NCBI GenBank assembly: GCA_026985515.1
Contig: JALSQH010000225.1
Coordinates: forward strand, 1-7,477
From: a bacterium
Lineage (GTDB): Bacteria; JALSQH01
DNA: 7,477 bases
Reading direction: 5' to 3'
Shown here: piece after piece, positions 1-7,380 of the stretch
How positions within the stretch are numbered: position 1 is the first letter of the stretch
Layout: the number at the start of each line of letters is the position of its first letter
Notes under the pieces: generated by a model
Database searches by the model: none
What the model was told of the DNA's origin: nothing
What the model saw: only the letters and a program-made list of their open reading frames with translations
Position numbers and translations under genes: made by a program

Positions 1-1463
1 ATTTTTGCATAGTTATCTGTAACCCTCACCACATCTACAGTTAAATTTGAAGGGGTACCGTTCCACCAGTCAGAATCGGGATCACTATCCACACCGAAAT
101 AATCACCGGATTGATACAGATCATTCCAGTCAGGAATGGAGCAACCACCCCCTGCTTTAGTTCTTTCAAGCTGATACAATCCATCTGCCTGTATAAGAGA
201 GAGAGCATAATGCTCTTTGCTGCAATCGTTTCCATTCTCAGGAACACATTCCTGTGTGTTGTAAGGATAAATGGGATTTAAAAAACCATTCCCCTTACTC
301 TCATCCACATGCCAGATATAGACGGCACCCTTCCAGTGGGGAGAGAGATTTGAGAACATCTGATGATCAAAACCATAATCCTTCCGAAAAGCAATGAGGA
401 AATATTCACTTCCACCAGAAGGGTTGTACCTGTAAACGACATTTGACAATTGTATCGGATAGACGAGCCTCCCACAGGTGTTTATTGTTATGTCAACGGG
501 ATACACCCACCCCAGTTTCATCTTCAACCAGGCATCAAGGGGATAGGGGTTTGAACCCGGTGGAGTTCCGGTATGCACTCCATAAGCCATCAGAGAGTAT
601 GGACCATCTCCACAGGATGAATAATCTGTGTCATACAGGTCGGGCAATCCCAGTGCATGGCCAAATTCATGGGCAAAGACTCCCATTCTCACGGGCATCG
701 TGTCATTCTCAGAGAACATTTCAGGTCCCATGACATAAACAATATTGCCCGAAAAACCTGTTCCTGCAGTGGTGGAAAGCGTATATATATTCCTGTGAGA
801 CCATATATTCATGGGATCAGTCCTGTCACTCTCCCCTCCCTCTCCAGCATGGATTATTACTATGGATTCGGGCATACCATCACCATCATTATCGTACTGC
901 ATCAGATCAAGGGAGGGATCGTTATTCATTGCCATATTCAGAGCATCATCCACAACTTCCAGAGCTCCTGCAGGTTCCCAGTAATCACCTCTTACCCTGA
1001 AACCATAAGCATTTGAATCGGGATCACAAGCAGTGGCATTGCAGGCATAGTACTGCCTGGTGTGGGGAAGAGTATACCAGCCATAAACATCCACCTCACC
1101 AATTCCAAATCTCCCCCCCGAATTCTCAAGATAAAAATCATTCATGGATCTGAAAGGATAGTGTGGTCCGCCGGCAAACATGTCGTGAAAATAATCTGGC
1201 GAAGAGGGAATTTCAATGTCATCTCTGTGGGAATAATCAGAATATTCCACAAGAATTATCAGTATTTTCCATCTGCCCTCAACCATCTTTGAGAATGGAG
1301 AAAATGAAAAATATGTGGTTGTCCTGAAGGGGAGGGAAGGATACAGCCTGCCTCTGAAAGAGAAGCCTCCTCCATCATAGGGAGGGGCTGCAAAATCACC
1401 TCTGACCGGTGAGTGTGAAAGGATCAGAATAGCGAAAACTACGAAGAGTGTTTTCAACTTCAT
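1..1463 (-). CDS. Secreted M6-family (immune inhibitor A-like) zinc metallopeptidase, C-terminus outside window
   Basis: This is a secreted zinc endopeptidase, cut by the window edge after 487 codons with no internal stop. Residues 1-22 form a Sec signal peptide: K2 and K4, then hydrophobic LFVVFAILIL, with likely cleavage near SPVRG/D; there is no lipobox. The zinc site is HEFGHALGLPD at 265-275, that is HExxHxxGxxD with H265, H269 and D275 as ligands and E266 as general base. The Met-turn is SLMAYG with M292. YDNDGDG at 190-196 looks like a calcium loop and precedes the IIHAGEG stretch typical of M6. VYIWHVDES near 381-389 and LIQADGLYQLE near 423-433 are also M6-like. Seven cysteines are spread through the chain. 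The start is fixed by the signal peptide, since an in-frame stop (the cimA TAA) lies 27 bases upstream. No Shine-Dalgarno sequence is evident. The substrate is unknown. Any C-terminal binding or sorting domain would lie outside. Confidence 0.93.
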   Translation of the reverse strand, partial: MKLKTLFVVFAILILSHSPVRGDFAAPPYDGGGFSFRGRLYPSLPFRTTTYFSFSPFSKMVEGRWKILIILVEYSDYSHRDDIEIPSSPDYFHDMFAGGPHYPFRSMNDFYLENSGGRFGIGEVDVYGWYTLPHTRQYYACNATACDPDSNAYGFRVRGDYWEPAGALEVVDDALNMAMNNDPSLDLMQYDNDGDGMPESIVIIHAGEGGESDRTDPMNIWSHRNIYTLSTTAGTGFSGNIVYVMGPEMFSENDTMPVRMGVFAHEFGHALGLPDLYDTDYSSCGDGPYSLMAYGVHTGTPPGSNPYPLDAWLKMKLGWVYPVDITINTCGRLVYPIQLSNVVYRYNPSGGSEYFLIAFRKDYGFDHQMFSNLSPHWKGAVYIWHVDESKGNGFLNPIYPYNTQECVPENGNDCSKEHYALSLIQADGLYQLERTKAGGGCSIPDWNDLYQSGDYFGVDSDPDSDWWNGTPSNLTVDVVRVTDNYAK

Positions 1464-1490
1464 ACAGAATGGTTCGCAATCCCCGTGCCA

Positions 1491-3101
1491 TTATTTGCTT
1501 TTTTTTCTGCCCTTTTTTTTCTTCACGCTATCCTTAAAGAGCTTGTAATTTATACTGTCCACCAGGGCATTGTAACTGGCTTCAATAATGTTCTCCGACA
1601 CACCAACCGTACCCCAGGTTTCCTCACCATCTCCCGATTCAATCAGCACCCTCACTGAAGCTGCCGTTCCCTTCTCAGCAGTCAGAACCCTGACTTTATA
1701 ATCCTTCAGTTTTACATCTTTCAATGATGGGTAAAAGGAAATGAGAGCCTTTCTCAGTGCATTGTCAAGGGCATTAACTGGACCATTACCGAGTGAGGCA
1801 GTATGCTCCTTCTCCCCCTCAACCTCTATCATAACTGTTGCTTCAGATATGATGGGTTCCGACTCTGACCTTTTCTCATCAATTACTCTGAATCCCCTTA
1901 ATCTGAAGAACCTTGGAACTTCACCAAGGTACCTCCTCATGAGGAGTTCAAAACTCGCCTCTGCCCCTTCAAACTGGTAACCCTGATGTTCCATTTCCTT
2001 TAACATCTGCACCAGATGTCTGGTTTTCTCGTCACCCTTGCTGAGATCAACTCCAAACTCCTCCGCCTTGTAGAGAATGTTGCTTTTACCAGATAGATCA
2101 GAAATAAGAACTCTTCTGTGATTACCCACCAGTTCAGGATCAATATGTTCATAAGTTCTTGGATCCTTCATTACTGCACTGACATGCACCCCACCTTTGT
2201 GAGCAAAGGCAGATTGCCCCACATAGGGCTGATGTTTGTTGTGGGGGAGATTGGCAATTTCGTTCACAAACCTTGAAACTTCTCTCAATTTCTTTAAATT
2301 CTCCCAGGGAATAGCTTCAAGTCCCATTTTTATCATCAGGGCAGGTATGATGGAGATCAAATTGGCATTTCCACATCTTTCGCCATAACCATTAATTGTT
2401 CCCTGTACATGTCTGCCACCGGCATAGATCAGCATGAGAGAATTGGCCACAGCAGTTTCAGAATCATTGTGCATATGAGCCCCAAAAGGGGCTTTGAGGT
2501 GCTTTTTCACCTCGTTAACTATGTCGTAAACTTCAAAGGGAAGTGTTCCTCCATTTGTATCGGCAAGGACTATGCAATCTGCACCGGCTTCCTCAGCTGC
2601 TTTTATCGTTTTTAAAGCATATTCAGGGTTATTCTTGTAACCATCGAAGAAATGTTCAGCGTCGTAAAAAACTTTATCAAAGTATTTTTTCAGATAGCTT
2701 ATTGAGTCATAAATCAATTCCAGATTCTGTTCAAGGGGAATCTTCAGAGCCTTTTCCACATGGAGATCCCAGCTTTTTCCAAAAATTGTCACAACAGGGG
2801 TTTCTGACTGAACCAGCATCTGAATATTCTCATCAGTCTCGCACGTCCTGTCAGCTCTTCTGGTTGAGCCGAAAGAAGCAATCTTTGCGTGTGAAAACTT
2901 TTCCTTCTTAACCTGCGTAAAGAACTCCATATCCTTCGGATTTGAACCAGGCCATCCCCCTTCAATGTAATCAATTCCAAGCTCGTCAAGTTTATGGGCA
3001 ATTCTTATTTTATCTGAAACTGTGAAAGAAATATCTTCACCCTGAGTTCCGTCCCTGAGCGTGGTGTCATAGAGATAGATTTTTCTCTTTTTTCCTTCCA
3101 T
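1491..3101 (-). CDS. cimA: (R)-citramalate synthase
   Basis: CimA condenses pyruvate with acetyl-CoA to (R)-citramalate in the cytoplasm, the first step of the threonine-independent route to 2-oxobutyrate and isoleucine. The 536-residue chain fits the long CimA family related to LeuA. An N-terminal TIM-barrel catalytic domain (about 6-280) carries LRDGTQ (R16, D17), HMHND with metal ligands H209 and H211, and the GYGERCGNA signature at 238-246. HKGGVHVSA at 301-309 is in the linker region. A LeuA-type C-terminal regulatory domain covers about 385-520, where isoleucine feedback would be expected from the family. The closest alternatives, 2-isopropylmalate and homocitrate synthase, fit less well: length and the N-terminal [12 protein letters not shown] pattern are CimA-like. 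It starts 8 bases after lysC, with a purine-rich GAGGAGGGAG inside the lysC end, rather far upstream. The last ten residues ([10 protein letters not shown]) are an unusual basic tail encoded by two A8 runs. Confidence 0.95.
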   Translation of the reverse strand: MEGKKRKIYLYDTTLRDGTQGEDISFTVSDKIRIAHKLDELGIDYIEGGWPGSNPKDMEFFTQVKKEKFSHAKIASFGSTRRADRTCETDENIQMLVQSETPVVTIFGKSWDLHVEKALKIPLEQNLELIYDSISYLKKYFDKVFYDAEHFFDGYKNNPEYALKTIKAAEEAGADCIVLADTNGGTLPFEVYDIVNEVKKHLKAPFGAHMHNDSETAVANSLMLIYAGGRHVQGTINGYGERCGNANLISIIPALMIKMGLEAIPWENLKKLREVSRFVNEIANLPHNKHQPYVGQSAFAHKGGVHVSAVMKDPRTYEHIDPELVGNHRRVLISDLSGKSNILYKAEEFGVDLSKGDEKTRHLVQMLKEMEHQGYQFEGAEASFELLMRRYLGEVPRFFRLRGFRVIDEKRSESEPIISEATVMIEVEGEKEHTASLGNGPVNALDNALRKALISFYPSLKDVKLKDYKVRVLTAEKGTAASVRVLIESGDGEETWGTVGVSENIIEASYNALVDSINYKLFKDSVKKKKGRKKSK

Positions 3102-3109
3102 CTTTTAAG

Positions 3110-4339
3110 TTACTCTCCCTCCTCTGGTTCTTTATCCAGATTGAAGGCATCGTGTAGAACCCTTACAGCCAGCTCAGTATATTTTTCATCAATGACACAG
3201 GAAATTTTAATCTCGGAAGTTGAAATCATCATTATGTTTATGTTATTATCCGCCAGTGTCTTGAACATGATTGCTGCAACTCCAGGATGGGATCTCATTC
3301 CAACCCCAACTATTGAGACTTTTGCTATTGTGTCGTCCCACTCAACACCCTCTGCTCCTATTTCTTCCGCAACTTTTTTAACTATTTCTACCGCCTTTTT
3401 CATTTCATTTCTCGCCACTGTAAAACTGAGATCTGTGTAACCATCTTTGCTTATATTCTGAATAATCATATCAACATTAATGTTGGCCTCTTTAAGTGGT
3501 TCAAAAATCTTTGCTGCAATACCCGGCCTGTCAGGTACTCTTCTTATTGATATCTTTGCTTCATTCTTATTGTATGTTACACCAGATACAAGAACCTTCT
3601 CCATCTCTTTATCCTCCTTGGTAATTATGGTACCGGGATTAAAATTCAAGCTTGATCTTACCACCAGGGGTACATTGTACTTCATTGCGAATTCCACCGA
3701 TCTGATCTGAAGGACCTTGGCACCGAGACTTGCCATTTCAAGCATCTCTTCATACGAAATTTTGTCCAGCTTCCTCGCCTTTGGAACTATCCGTGGATCA
3801 GCAGTATACACCCCATCAACATCGGTGTAAATTTCACACAGATCAGCTTTCAAAGCTGCAGCAAGAGCAACTGCTGTGGTATCAGATCCTCCCCTTCCCA
3901 GAGTAGTTATGTTGCCCTCCTCATCAATTCCCTGAAAACCTGCAACAATGACAATCTTGCCCTCTTTCAGGTACTTTTTTATTTTCTCGGTATCAACATC
4001 CAGAATTCTCGCCTTCATATGGGCAGAATCTGTTTTCATCCCTACCTGCCATCCGGTAAGAGAAATAGCATCATACCCCATTTCCTTGAGGGCAATTGCC
4101 ACAAGTCCAATACTGACCTGTTCCCCGGTGGAGACGACCTGATCATACTCTCTTGGGTCAGGATCATCTGAAAGCCCGTAGACGAGGTCAACCAGTCTGT
4201 TGGTTTCACCCGCCATTGCAGAGACAGTGACAACCAGATCATGTCCCTCATCCTTAAATTTAGCTATTCTCCTCGCCACATTTTTTATTCTCTCAAGACT
4301 TCCAACGGATGTACCTCCATACTTCTGAACAATGAGCAT
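3110..4339 (-). CDS. lysC: Aspartokinase, monofunctional, with two C-terminal ACT domains
   Basis: It phosphorylates L-aspartate with ATP to give 4-phospho-aspartate, the entry step to lysine, threonine, methionine and diaminopimelate. The 409-residue length is normal for the monofunctional class. The kinase domain (about 1-245) opens with KYGGTSVG (K6-G13), and carries [11 protein letters not shown] around 146-156 and [12 protein letters not shown] around 172-183. Two ACT domains follow, roughly 263-335 ([15 protein letters not shown]) and 342-405 ([15 protein letters not shown], then STSEIKIS). ACT domains in this family bind lysine and/or threonine for feedback inhibition. The ATG overlaps the tsaE stop by one base (TGATG), with GGAGG seven bases upstream. 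There is no leader space for a lysine riboswitch. A second ATG (M246) with its own AAGGAGG suggests separate synthesis of a 164-residue ACT-only beta subunit, as known for Bacillus subtilis aspartokinase II. No homoserine dehydrogenase domain is fused. Confidence 0.97.
   Translation of the reverse strand: MLIVQKYGGTSVGSLERIKNVARRIAKFKDEGHDLVVTVSAMAGETNRLVDLVYGLSDDPDPREYDQVVSTGEQVSIGLVAIALKEMGYDAISLTGWQVGMKTDSAHMKARILDVDTEKIKKYLKEGKIVIVAGFQGIDEEGNITTLGRGGSDTTAVALAAALKADLCEIYTDVDGVYTADPRIVPKARKLDKISYEEMLEMASLGAKVLQIRSVEFAMKYNVPLVVRSSLNFNPGTIITKEDKEMEKVLVSGVTYNKNEAKISIRRVPDRPGIAAKIFEPLKEANINVDMIIQNISKDGYTDLSFTVARNEMKKAVEIVKKVAEEIGAEGVEWDDTIAKVSIVGVGMRSHPGVAAIMFKTLADNNINIMMISTSEIKISCVIDEKYTELAVRVLHDAFNLDKEPEEGE
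3602..3619 (-). promoter_or_regulatory. Internal ribosome binding site and start codon within lysC (candidate beta-subunit start)
   Basis: Read on the minus strand, AAGGAGG (3619-3613) is followed by eight bases and an in-frame ATG (3604-3602) encoding M246 of aspartokinase. The Shine-Dalgarno match and spacing are as good as those of the true gene starts in this window. Translation from here would give a 164-residue protein, ending at 3110, made only of the two ACT domains. From memory, B. subtilis aspartokinase II makes an in-frame beta subunit of almost the same size from a comparable position, as do some other alpha2-beta2 aspartokinases. Initiation in this organism is inferred. Confidence 0.6.
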
Positions 4340-4782
4340 CAGAATTCCTCCATCTCCTCAGTTATTTCAATCATTCTTCTATTTTCGTCCAGGATTTCTA
4401 TTTTAACACTATAGATTTTTTTATCAAAAAAATTTTTCAACTGTTGCGCATACTTCTCCCCCCATTCAATCACAACGACACCCCCTTCCAGATCAAGGGG
4501 ATCAATTCCGATAGTTTCAAAGTCGTATATATCCTTTAACCGATAAAAATCAAAGTGATAAAGGGGAATTTCTCCTGTGTAACTCTGTCTGAAAGAAAAG
4601 GTGGGACTTCTGATTTTCCACCATTCCCTTATGCCAAGTCCTCTGGCAATTCCCTTAACGAATCTCGTTTTACCCGCACCAAGATCCCCTGTTAAAAGGA
4701 CTACATTTCCCCTGCTCAGCTTCTTTCCAAGTTGTTCACCTGCTGCAAAAGTTTCTTCTTCGCTATTTGAGATAATTCTCAT
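4339..4782 (-). CDS. tsaE: tRNA threonylcarbamoyladenosine biosynthesis ATPase TsaE (YjeE)
   Basis: TsaE is the small ATPase that works with TsaB and TsaD to make N6-threonylcarbamoyladenosine (t6A) at position 37 of ANN-decoding tRNAs. At 147 residues it has the usual length. The P-loop is GDLGAGKT (G32-T39). The family motifs SPTFS (59-63) and YHFDFYRL (75-82) follow, and VVIEWGEK (103-110) is the Walker B-like strand with E106. The C-terminal 40 residues are variable, rich in lysine and glutamate. The start overlaps the nnr stop by four bases (ATGA) and no strong Shine-Dalgarno precedes it, so it probably depends on ribosomes finishing nnr. Its stop overlaps the lysC start. The partners tsaB and tsaD are not in the window. 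Confidence 0.95.
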   Translation of the reverse strand: MRIISNSEEETFAAGEQLGKKLSRGNVVLLTGDLGAGKTRFVKGIARGLGIREWWKIRSPTFSFRQSYTGEIPLYHFDFYRLKDIYDFETIGIDPLDLEGGVVVIEWGEKYAQQLKNFFDKKIYSVKIEILDENRRMIEITEEMEEF

Positions 4783-6305
4783 TCTTTCGTAAACTCAGAA
4801 ATAATTGCAGGCAAATTATGGAGAAGATCAGTGGCAATTAAACCAGGTCCTCTGGTGGCCCTTTCCGCAGCGAGGGCGTGAAAATATACACCCATAACTG
4901 CAGATTTTTCAGGATCAAAACCCTGCGCAAGAAAGCCACCAACAATACCTGAGAGTATATCACCCATTCCTCCCGTAGCCATTGCTGGATTCTCAAAAGG
5001 ACTTATAAAGAGTTTACCATCAGGTGTGGAAATAAGGGTCCTGGCTCCTTTAAGAATAAGGTAAACATTGTGTTTCCGGGCAAAATCAAGAGCCACTTCA
5101 ACACGATTATCCTGTACATCTTTTGTCTCCACTCCCATTAATCTTGCCATCTCACCAGGATGGGGGGTTAAAATGAGAGGAATTTTAACATCCTTAATAA
5201 CATCAAGATCCTCTGCAAGTATGTTTAAGCCGTCAGCATCAATTACGAGTGGATATTTGAAGTATTCAAGCACATTGTAGAAAATCTTCCTGGCATTCCT
5301 ATCCTTTCCAAGACCAGGTCCTACCACCGCTGCGCTTCTTGAATTCATCTCTCTGAGGAGATAGGCGGCATCCACAGAATCCACATTCTTACCTTTTCCA
5401 TAAAAAAGGTACATAACCTCATAAGGCTTGCTCTCAATATAGTCCTTGAGATAATCCTGCAGTGCCACAGTTACAAGTCCTGTACCAACTCTGTATGCAG
5501 CAAGGGCTGACATCAGCGCTGCCCCTGTCTTGCCAGGAGAACCACCCACAACCATCAAATGGCCAAATTTGCCTTTGTGAGACTCAGGATCCCTGGGTGG
5601 CAGGTAAAGAATGTCGCAATCTGAATCAAGAAAAAAGTATTTTGGGTCTCTGTAGGCAATATGCTTCGGAAAAGAAATATCAATGACAAAAACATCACCT
5701 GCATATCTTGCACCGGGATAAGAAAACAACCCCACCTTACCAAGTCCCATTGTAAATGTTGCCTTCGCCTTAACTGCAATATCTCCAGGCTTTCCTGTAA
5801 AGGCATCAAGTCCTGAAGGAACATCCACGGCAAAAACCTCTTTGCCTGAGGCATTCATCATTTCAATAATTGCCCTGTATTCCTCCTTTAATGGTGGTCT
5901 GAAACCTGTCCCCAGGAGTGCATCAATTATAACATCACTTGATTCAATGATCTTCTTCAGCGGTTCAGGGTTATTATGGAGAATCTCAACAGGAATTCCA
6001 AAGTTTTTCGCCACCCTGTAATTTATACCTGCGTGACCCTTCAGATCATCCTCCTCACCAGCAACTGCAATTTTCACCTGATATCCGTTGTTGAAGAGAT
6101 AGCGGGCTATTACACATCCATCTCCTCCATTGTTGCCTTTACCCACAACAACGAGGATCGTGTTATCTCTTTTCAGATATCTTTCCATGAGAATTTCTGC
6201 ACTCTTCCTTCCAGCATTCTCCATCAAAACTACACCAGGAATCCCCATCTCCTCTATGGTAATTCTGTCCATCTCCTTTACTCTTTCTGGAGTCGCGAGA
6301 ATCAT
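4779..6305 (-). CDS. nnr: Bifunctional NAD(P)H-hydrate repair enzyme (NAD(P)HX epimerase and ADP-dependent dehydratase)
   Basis: This enzyme repairs hydrated NADH and NADPH: the N-terminal half epimerises R- to S-NAD(P)HX and the C-terminal half dehydrates the S form using ADP. The 508 residues match the fused bacterial form. The epimerase (YjeF_N, about 1-215) shows GKGNNGGDG (55-63), DALLGTGF (128-135) and VDVPSGLDA (160-168). The dehydratase (YjeF_C/NnrD, about 230-505) shows HKGKFGHLMVVGG (243-255), VGPGLGKD (328-335), DADGLN (356-361), TPHPGEMARL (380-389) and the ribokinase-like NPAMATGGMGDILSG (439-453). Both active halves look intact. The ATG follows the acpS stop by two bases and has AAGGGGG six bases upstream, the best binding site among the central genes. 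Its stop overlaps tsaE (ATGA). Next to acpS and tsaE it forms a common housekeeping neighbourhood in bacteria. Confidence 0.96.
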   Translation of the reverse strand: MILATPERVKEMDRITIEEMGIPGVVLMENAGRKSAEILMERYLKRDNTILVVVGKGNNGGDGCVIARYLFNNGYQVKIAVAGEEDDLKGHAGINYRVAKNFGIPVEILHNNPEPLKKIIESSDVIIDALLGTGFRPPLKEEYRAIIEMMNASGKEVFAVDVPSGLDAFTGKPGDIAVKAKATFTMGLGKVGLFSYPGARYAGDVFVIDISFPKHIAYRDPKYFFLDSDCDILYLPPRDPESHKGKFGHLMVVGGSPGKTGAALMSALAAYRVGTGLVTVALQDYLKDYIESKPYEVMYLFYGKGKNVDSVDAAYLLREMNSRSAAVVGPGLGKDRNARKIFYNVLEYFKYPLVIDADGLNILAEDLDVIKDVKIPLILTPHPGEMARLMGVETKDVQDNRVEVALDFARKHNVYLILKGARTLISTPDGKLFISPFENPAMATGGMGDILSGIVGGFLAQGFDPEKSAVMGVYFHALAAERATRGPGLIATDLLHNLPAIISEFTKE

Positions 6306-6307
6306 AT

Positions 6308-6691
6308 TTAACCCCCTTCAAGAATTACAACAGCTACAGAATACTTCCTTTCATGGGAAATTGAGCAGAAAATTTTTTCCACCCTTTTCTCTTCCAGAAT
6401 TCTCTTCACCTTCTCTGAGTATACATCAATGGTAAAATTATCTCCAGATGCTTTTATTCTCACTGATAGGGGTTTAAACATAAAACTCAATCCACAGGCC
6501 TTCCAGAATGATTCCTTGGCGGCCCATCTGCCAGCCAGAAACTGAACCCTGTTCTTCTCGTTAACTTTTGTAAAAAAATCCTCTTTCTCCCCGGGAGTAA
6601 GAATCTTATGTACAAACTTCTCCCCAAACCTCTTGAAAATTCTTTCTACTCTCTCATTCTCCACAATATCGATTCCCACACCTATGATCAT
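6308..6691 (-). CDS. acpS: Holo-[acyl-carrier-protein] synthase
   Basis: AcpS transfers the 4'-phosphopantetheine group from coenzyme A to the conserved serine of acyl carrier protein, which activates fatty-acid synthesis. It is a cytoplasmic, normally trimeric, Mg-dependent enzyme, and 127 residues is the usual size. The N-terminus IGVGIDIVE (3-11) holds the Mg-binding D8. RWAAKESFWKA (55-65) is the core family motif, with K59 and E60. SISHERKYSVAVV (110-122) is the typical C-terminal strand motif with H113. Its start overlaps the upstream SRPBCC gene by four bases (ATGA) and no Shine-Dalgarno is visible before it, so translation is likely coupled. A 14-base perfect palindrome sits just ahead of the start. 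Two bases separate its stop from nnr. Confidence 0.96.
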   Translation of the reverse strand: MIIGVGIDIVENERVERIFKRFGEKFVHKILTPGEKEDFFTKVNEKNRVQFLAGRWAAKESFWKACGLSFMFKPLSVRIKASGDNFTIDVYSEKVKRILEEKRVEKIFCSISHERKYSVAVVILEGG

Positions 6692-7314
6692 TTGTGGTAA
6701 TGGCCATTACTGTTAATCCACATCTGAAAAGCTTTCATATTCTTGGGAACATTTGATTTTGTCAACCTCTTTTCAAGCCATCCAGGCACAAAGGAACTCA
6801 CATGAAGTTCCGTCATGTACCTCGCAAGGGTCCTGCCTCCCTTGAGGGGATAAAGCTGCCACTCCCCATAAAGATATTTGAGATCATTCTTGAAATTGGG
6901 ATCAAGGGTCCAGTTAAAATAGTATCTCTCCGGGTAGTAAGTGTGAATTACCCGGTAATAAAGTTTTACAAATAACACCTTTACCATAAACTCCACATCA
7001 ACCTTATTTCCTCTCCTCCATATAAGCTTTGAATACTCAAGGTCTGGCAGATACTTATACTGATCCTCCGGGTGGATCATCAATCTCCACACATCTGTTA
7101 CAGGCCTGTTGAAGATCAGATAGGCACCAATAAGGGCATGATCTGTGTCCCCAACCTTTTTAACCTCAGTGGTTAAAACAACTTCACCCTTCTCAAGTTT
7201 TTTCCATTGTTCAGGTGTCAGGTGTGGTAGAGAGGGGATTCTGTTACCTGCTAACAGGAAAAGAGGAAAAAGAAAAATTACCGTAATAAATACACCTTTT
7301 ACCACTCTATTCAT
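6688..7314 (-). CDS. Exported SRPBCC/START-like domain protein, function unknown
   Basis: A 208-residue protein with an N-terminal signal peptide (R3 and K6, then hydrophobic VFITVIFLFPLFLLAG, likely cleavage after about A22-G23). It has no cysteine anywhere, so it is not a lipoprotein. The rest resembles the helix-grip SRPBCC fold: AYLIFNRPVTDVWRLMIHPEDQ (64-85) looks like the first strand plus the helix that follows it in polyketide-cyclase/COQ10-like proteins. The middle is rich in Tyr and Trp, as in hydrophobic-ligand pockets, and VPGWLEKRLTKSNVPKNM (176-193) resembles the long C-terminal helix. The fold call is by pattern, not search. Such domains bind lipids or other hydrophobic molecules; the ligand here is unknown, and the site of action should be outside the inner membrane. 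GGAGG lies six bases before the ATG. The four-base overlap with acpS shows co-translation, and placing it next to a lipid-pathway gene is suggestive only. Confidence 0.82.
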   Translation of the reverse strand: MNRVVKGVFITVIFLFPLFLLAGNRIPSLPHLTPEQWKKLEKGEVVLTTEVKKVGDTDHALIGAYLIFNRPVTDVWRLMIHPEDQYKYLPDLEYSKLIWRRGNKVDVEFMVKVLFVKLYYRVIHTYYPERYYFNWTLDPNFKNDLKYLYGEWQLYPLKGGRTLARYMTELHVSSFVPGWLEKRLTKSNVPKNMKAFQMWINSNGHYHK

Positions 7315-7337
7315 TCCATACCTCCATCAATTATGCA

Positions 7338-7364
7338 ATTATACTACATTCAGCAACACAGCAA
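7338..7364 (-). promoter_or_regulatory. Candidate sigma-70 promoter upstream of the SRPBCC gene
   Basis: Reading the minus strand, a perfect TATAAT lies at 7343-7338, about 24 bases before the SRPBCC start. A start of transcription near 7331 would leave a short leader containing only the GGAGG site at 7325-7321. The -35 element is poor: only TTTGCT- or TTGCTG-like hexamers are present at 15-17 bases spacing. The TATAAT also falls at the end of a possible mini-ORF, so it may be chance in an A+T-rich stretch. Confidence 0.45.
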
Positions 7365-7380
7365 AAGCAAAAAATTTCAT
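7339..7380 (-). other. Possible 13-codon mini-ORF (MKFFAFAVLLNVV)
   Basis: An ATG at 7380 overlaps the stop of the upstream reading frame in an ATGA arrangement and is preceded by a GGAGG about four bases away. It opens a 13-codon hydrophobic peptide that ends at TAA (7341-7339), 24 bases before the SRPBCC start. The start context is as good as that of the real genes in the unit, but the peptide is tiny and looks like the first half of a signal peptide. It could be a leader peptide, a remnant of a lost exported gene, or chance. Confidence 0.25.

Noticed and set aside
443-1292. Several plus-strand reading frames of 76-119 codons opposite the peptidase
   Set aside because: They overlap each other in different frames, encode no recognisable motif, lack binding sites, and lie antisense to a gene with a full M6 active site.
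1464-1493. Stop-codon read-through fusing CimA to the peptidase, since both share one frame with only the TAA between
   Set aside because: The fusion would bury a signal peptide inside a cytoplasmic enzyme, and the peptidase has a sound ATG start at that signal peptide.
1470-1496. AATGG/CCATT inverted repeat between cimA and the peptidase as a terminator
   Set aside because: The stem is five base pairs with a 15-base loop and no U-run follows it.
1499-1520. T-runs on the plus strand as the end of a terminator
   Set aside because: There is no plus-strand gene to terminate and no GC-rich hairpin before them; they are the lysine codons of the cimA tail.
4042-4251. Minus-strand alternative frames inside lysC, cimA and nnr
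   Set aside because: They are out of frame with intact, motif-bearing genes and have no similarity that I recognise.
4340-4400. Lysine riboswitch or other leader upstream of lysC
   Set aside because: lysC overlaps tsaE by one base, leaving no untranslated space, and no structured leader is seen.
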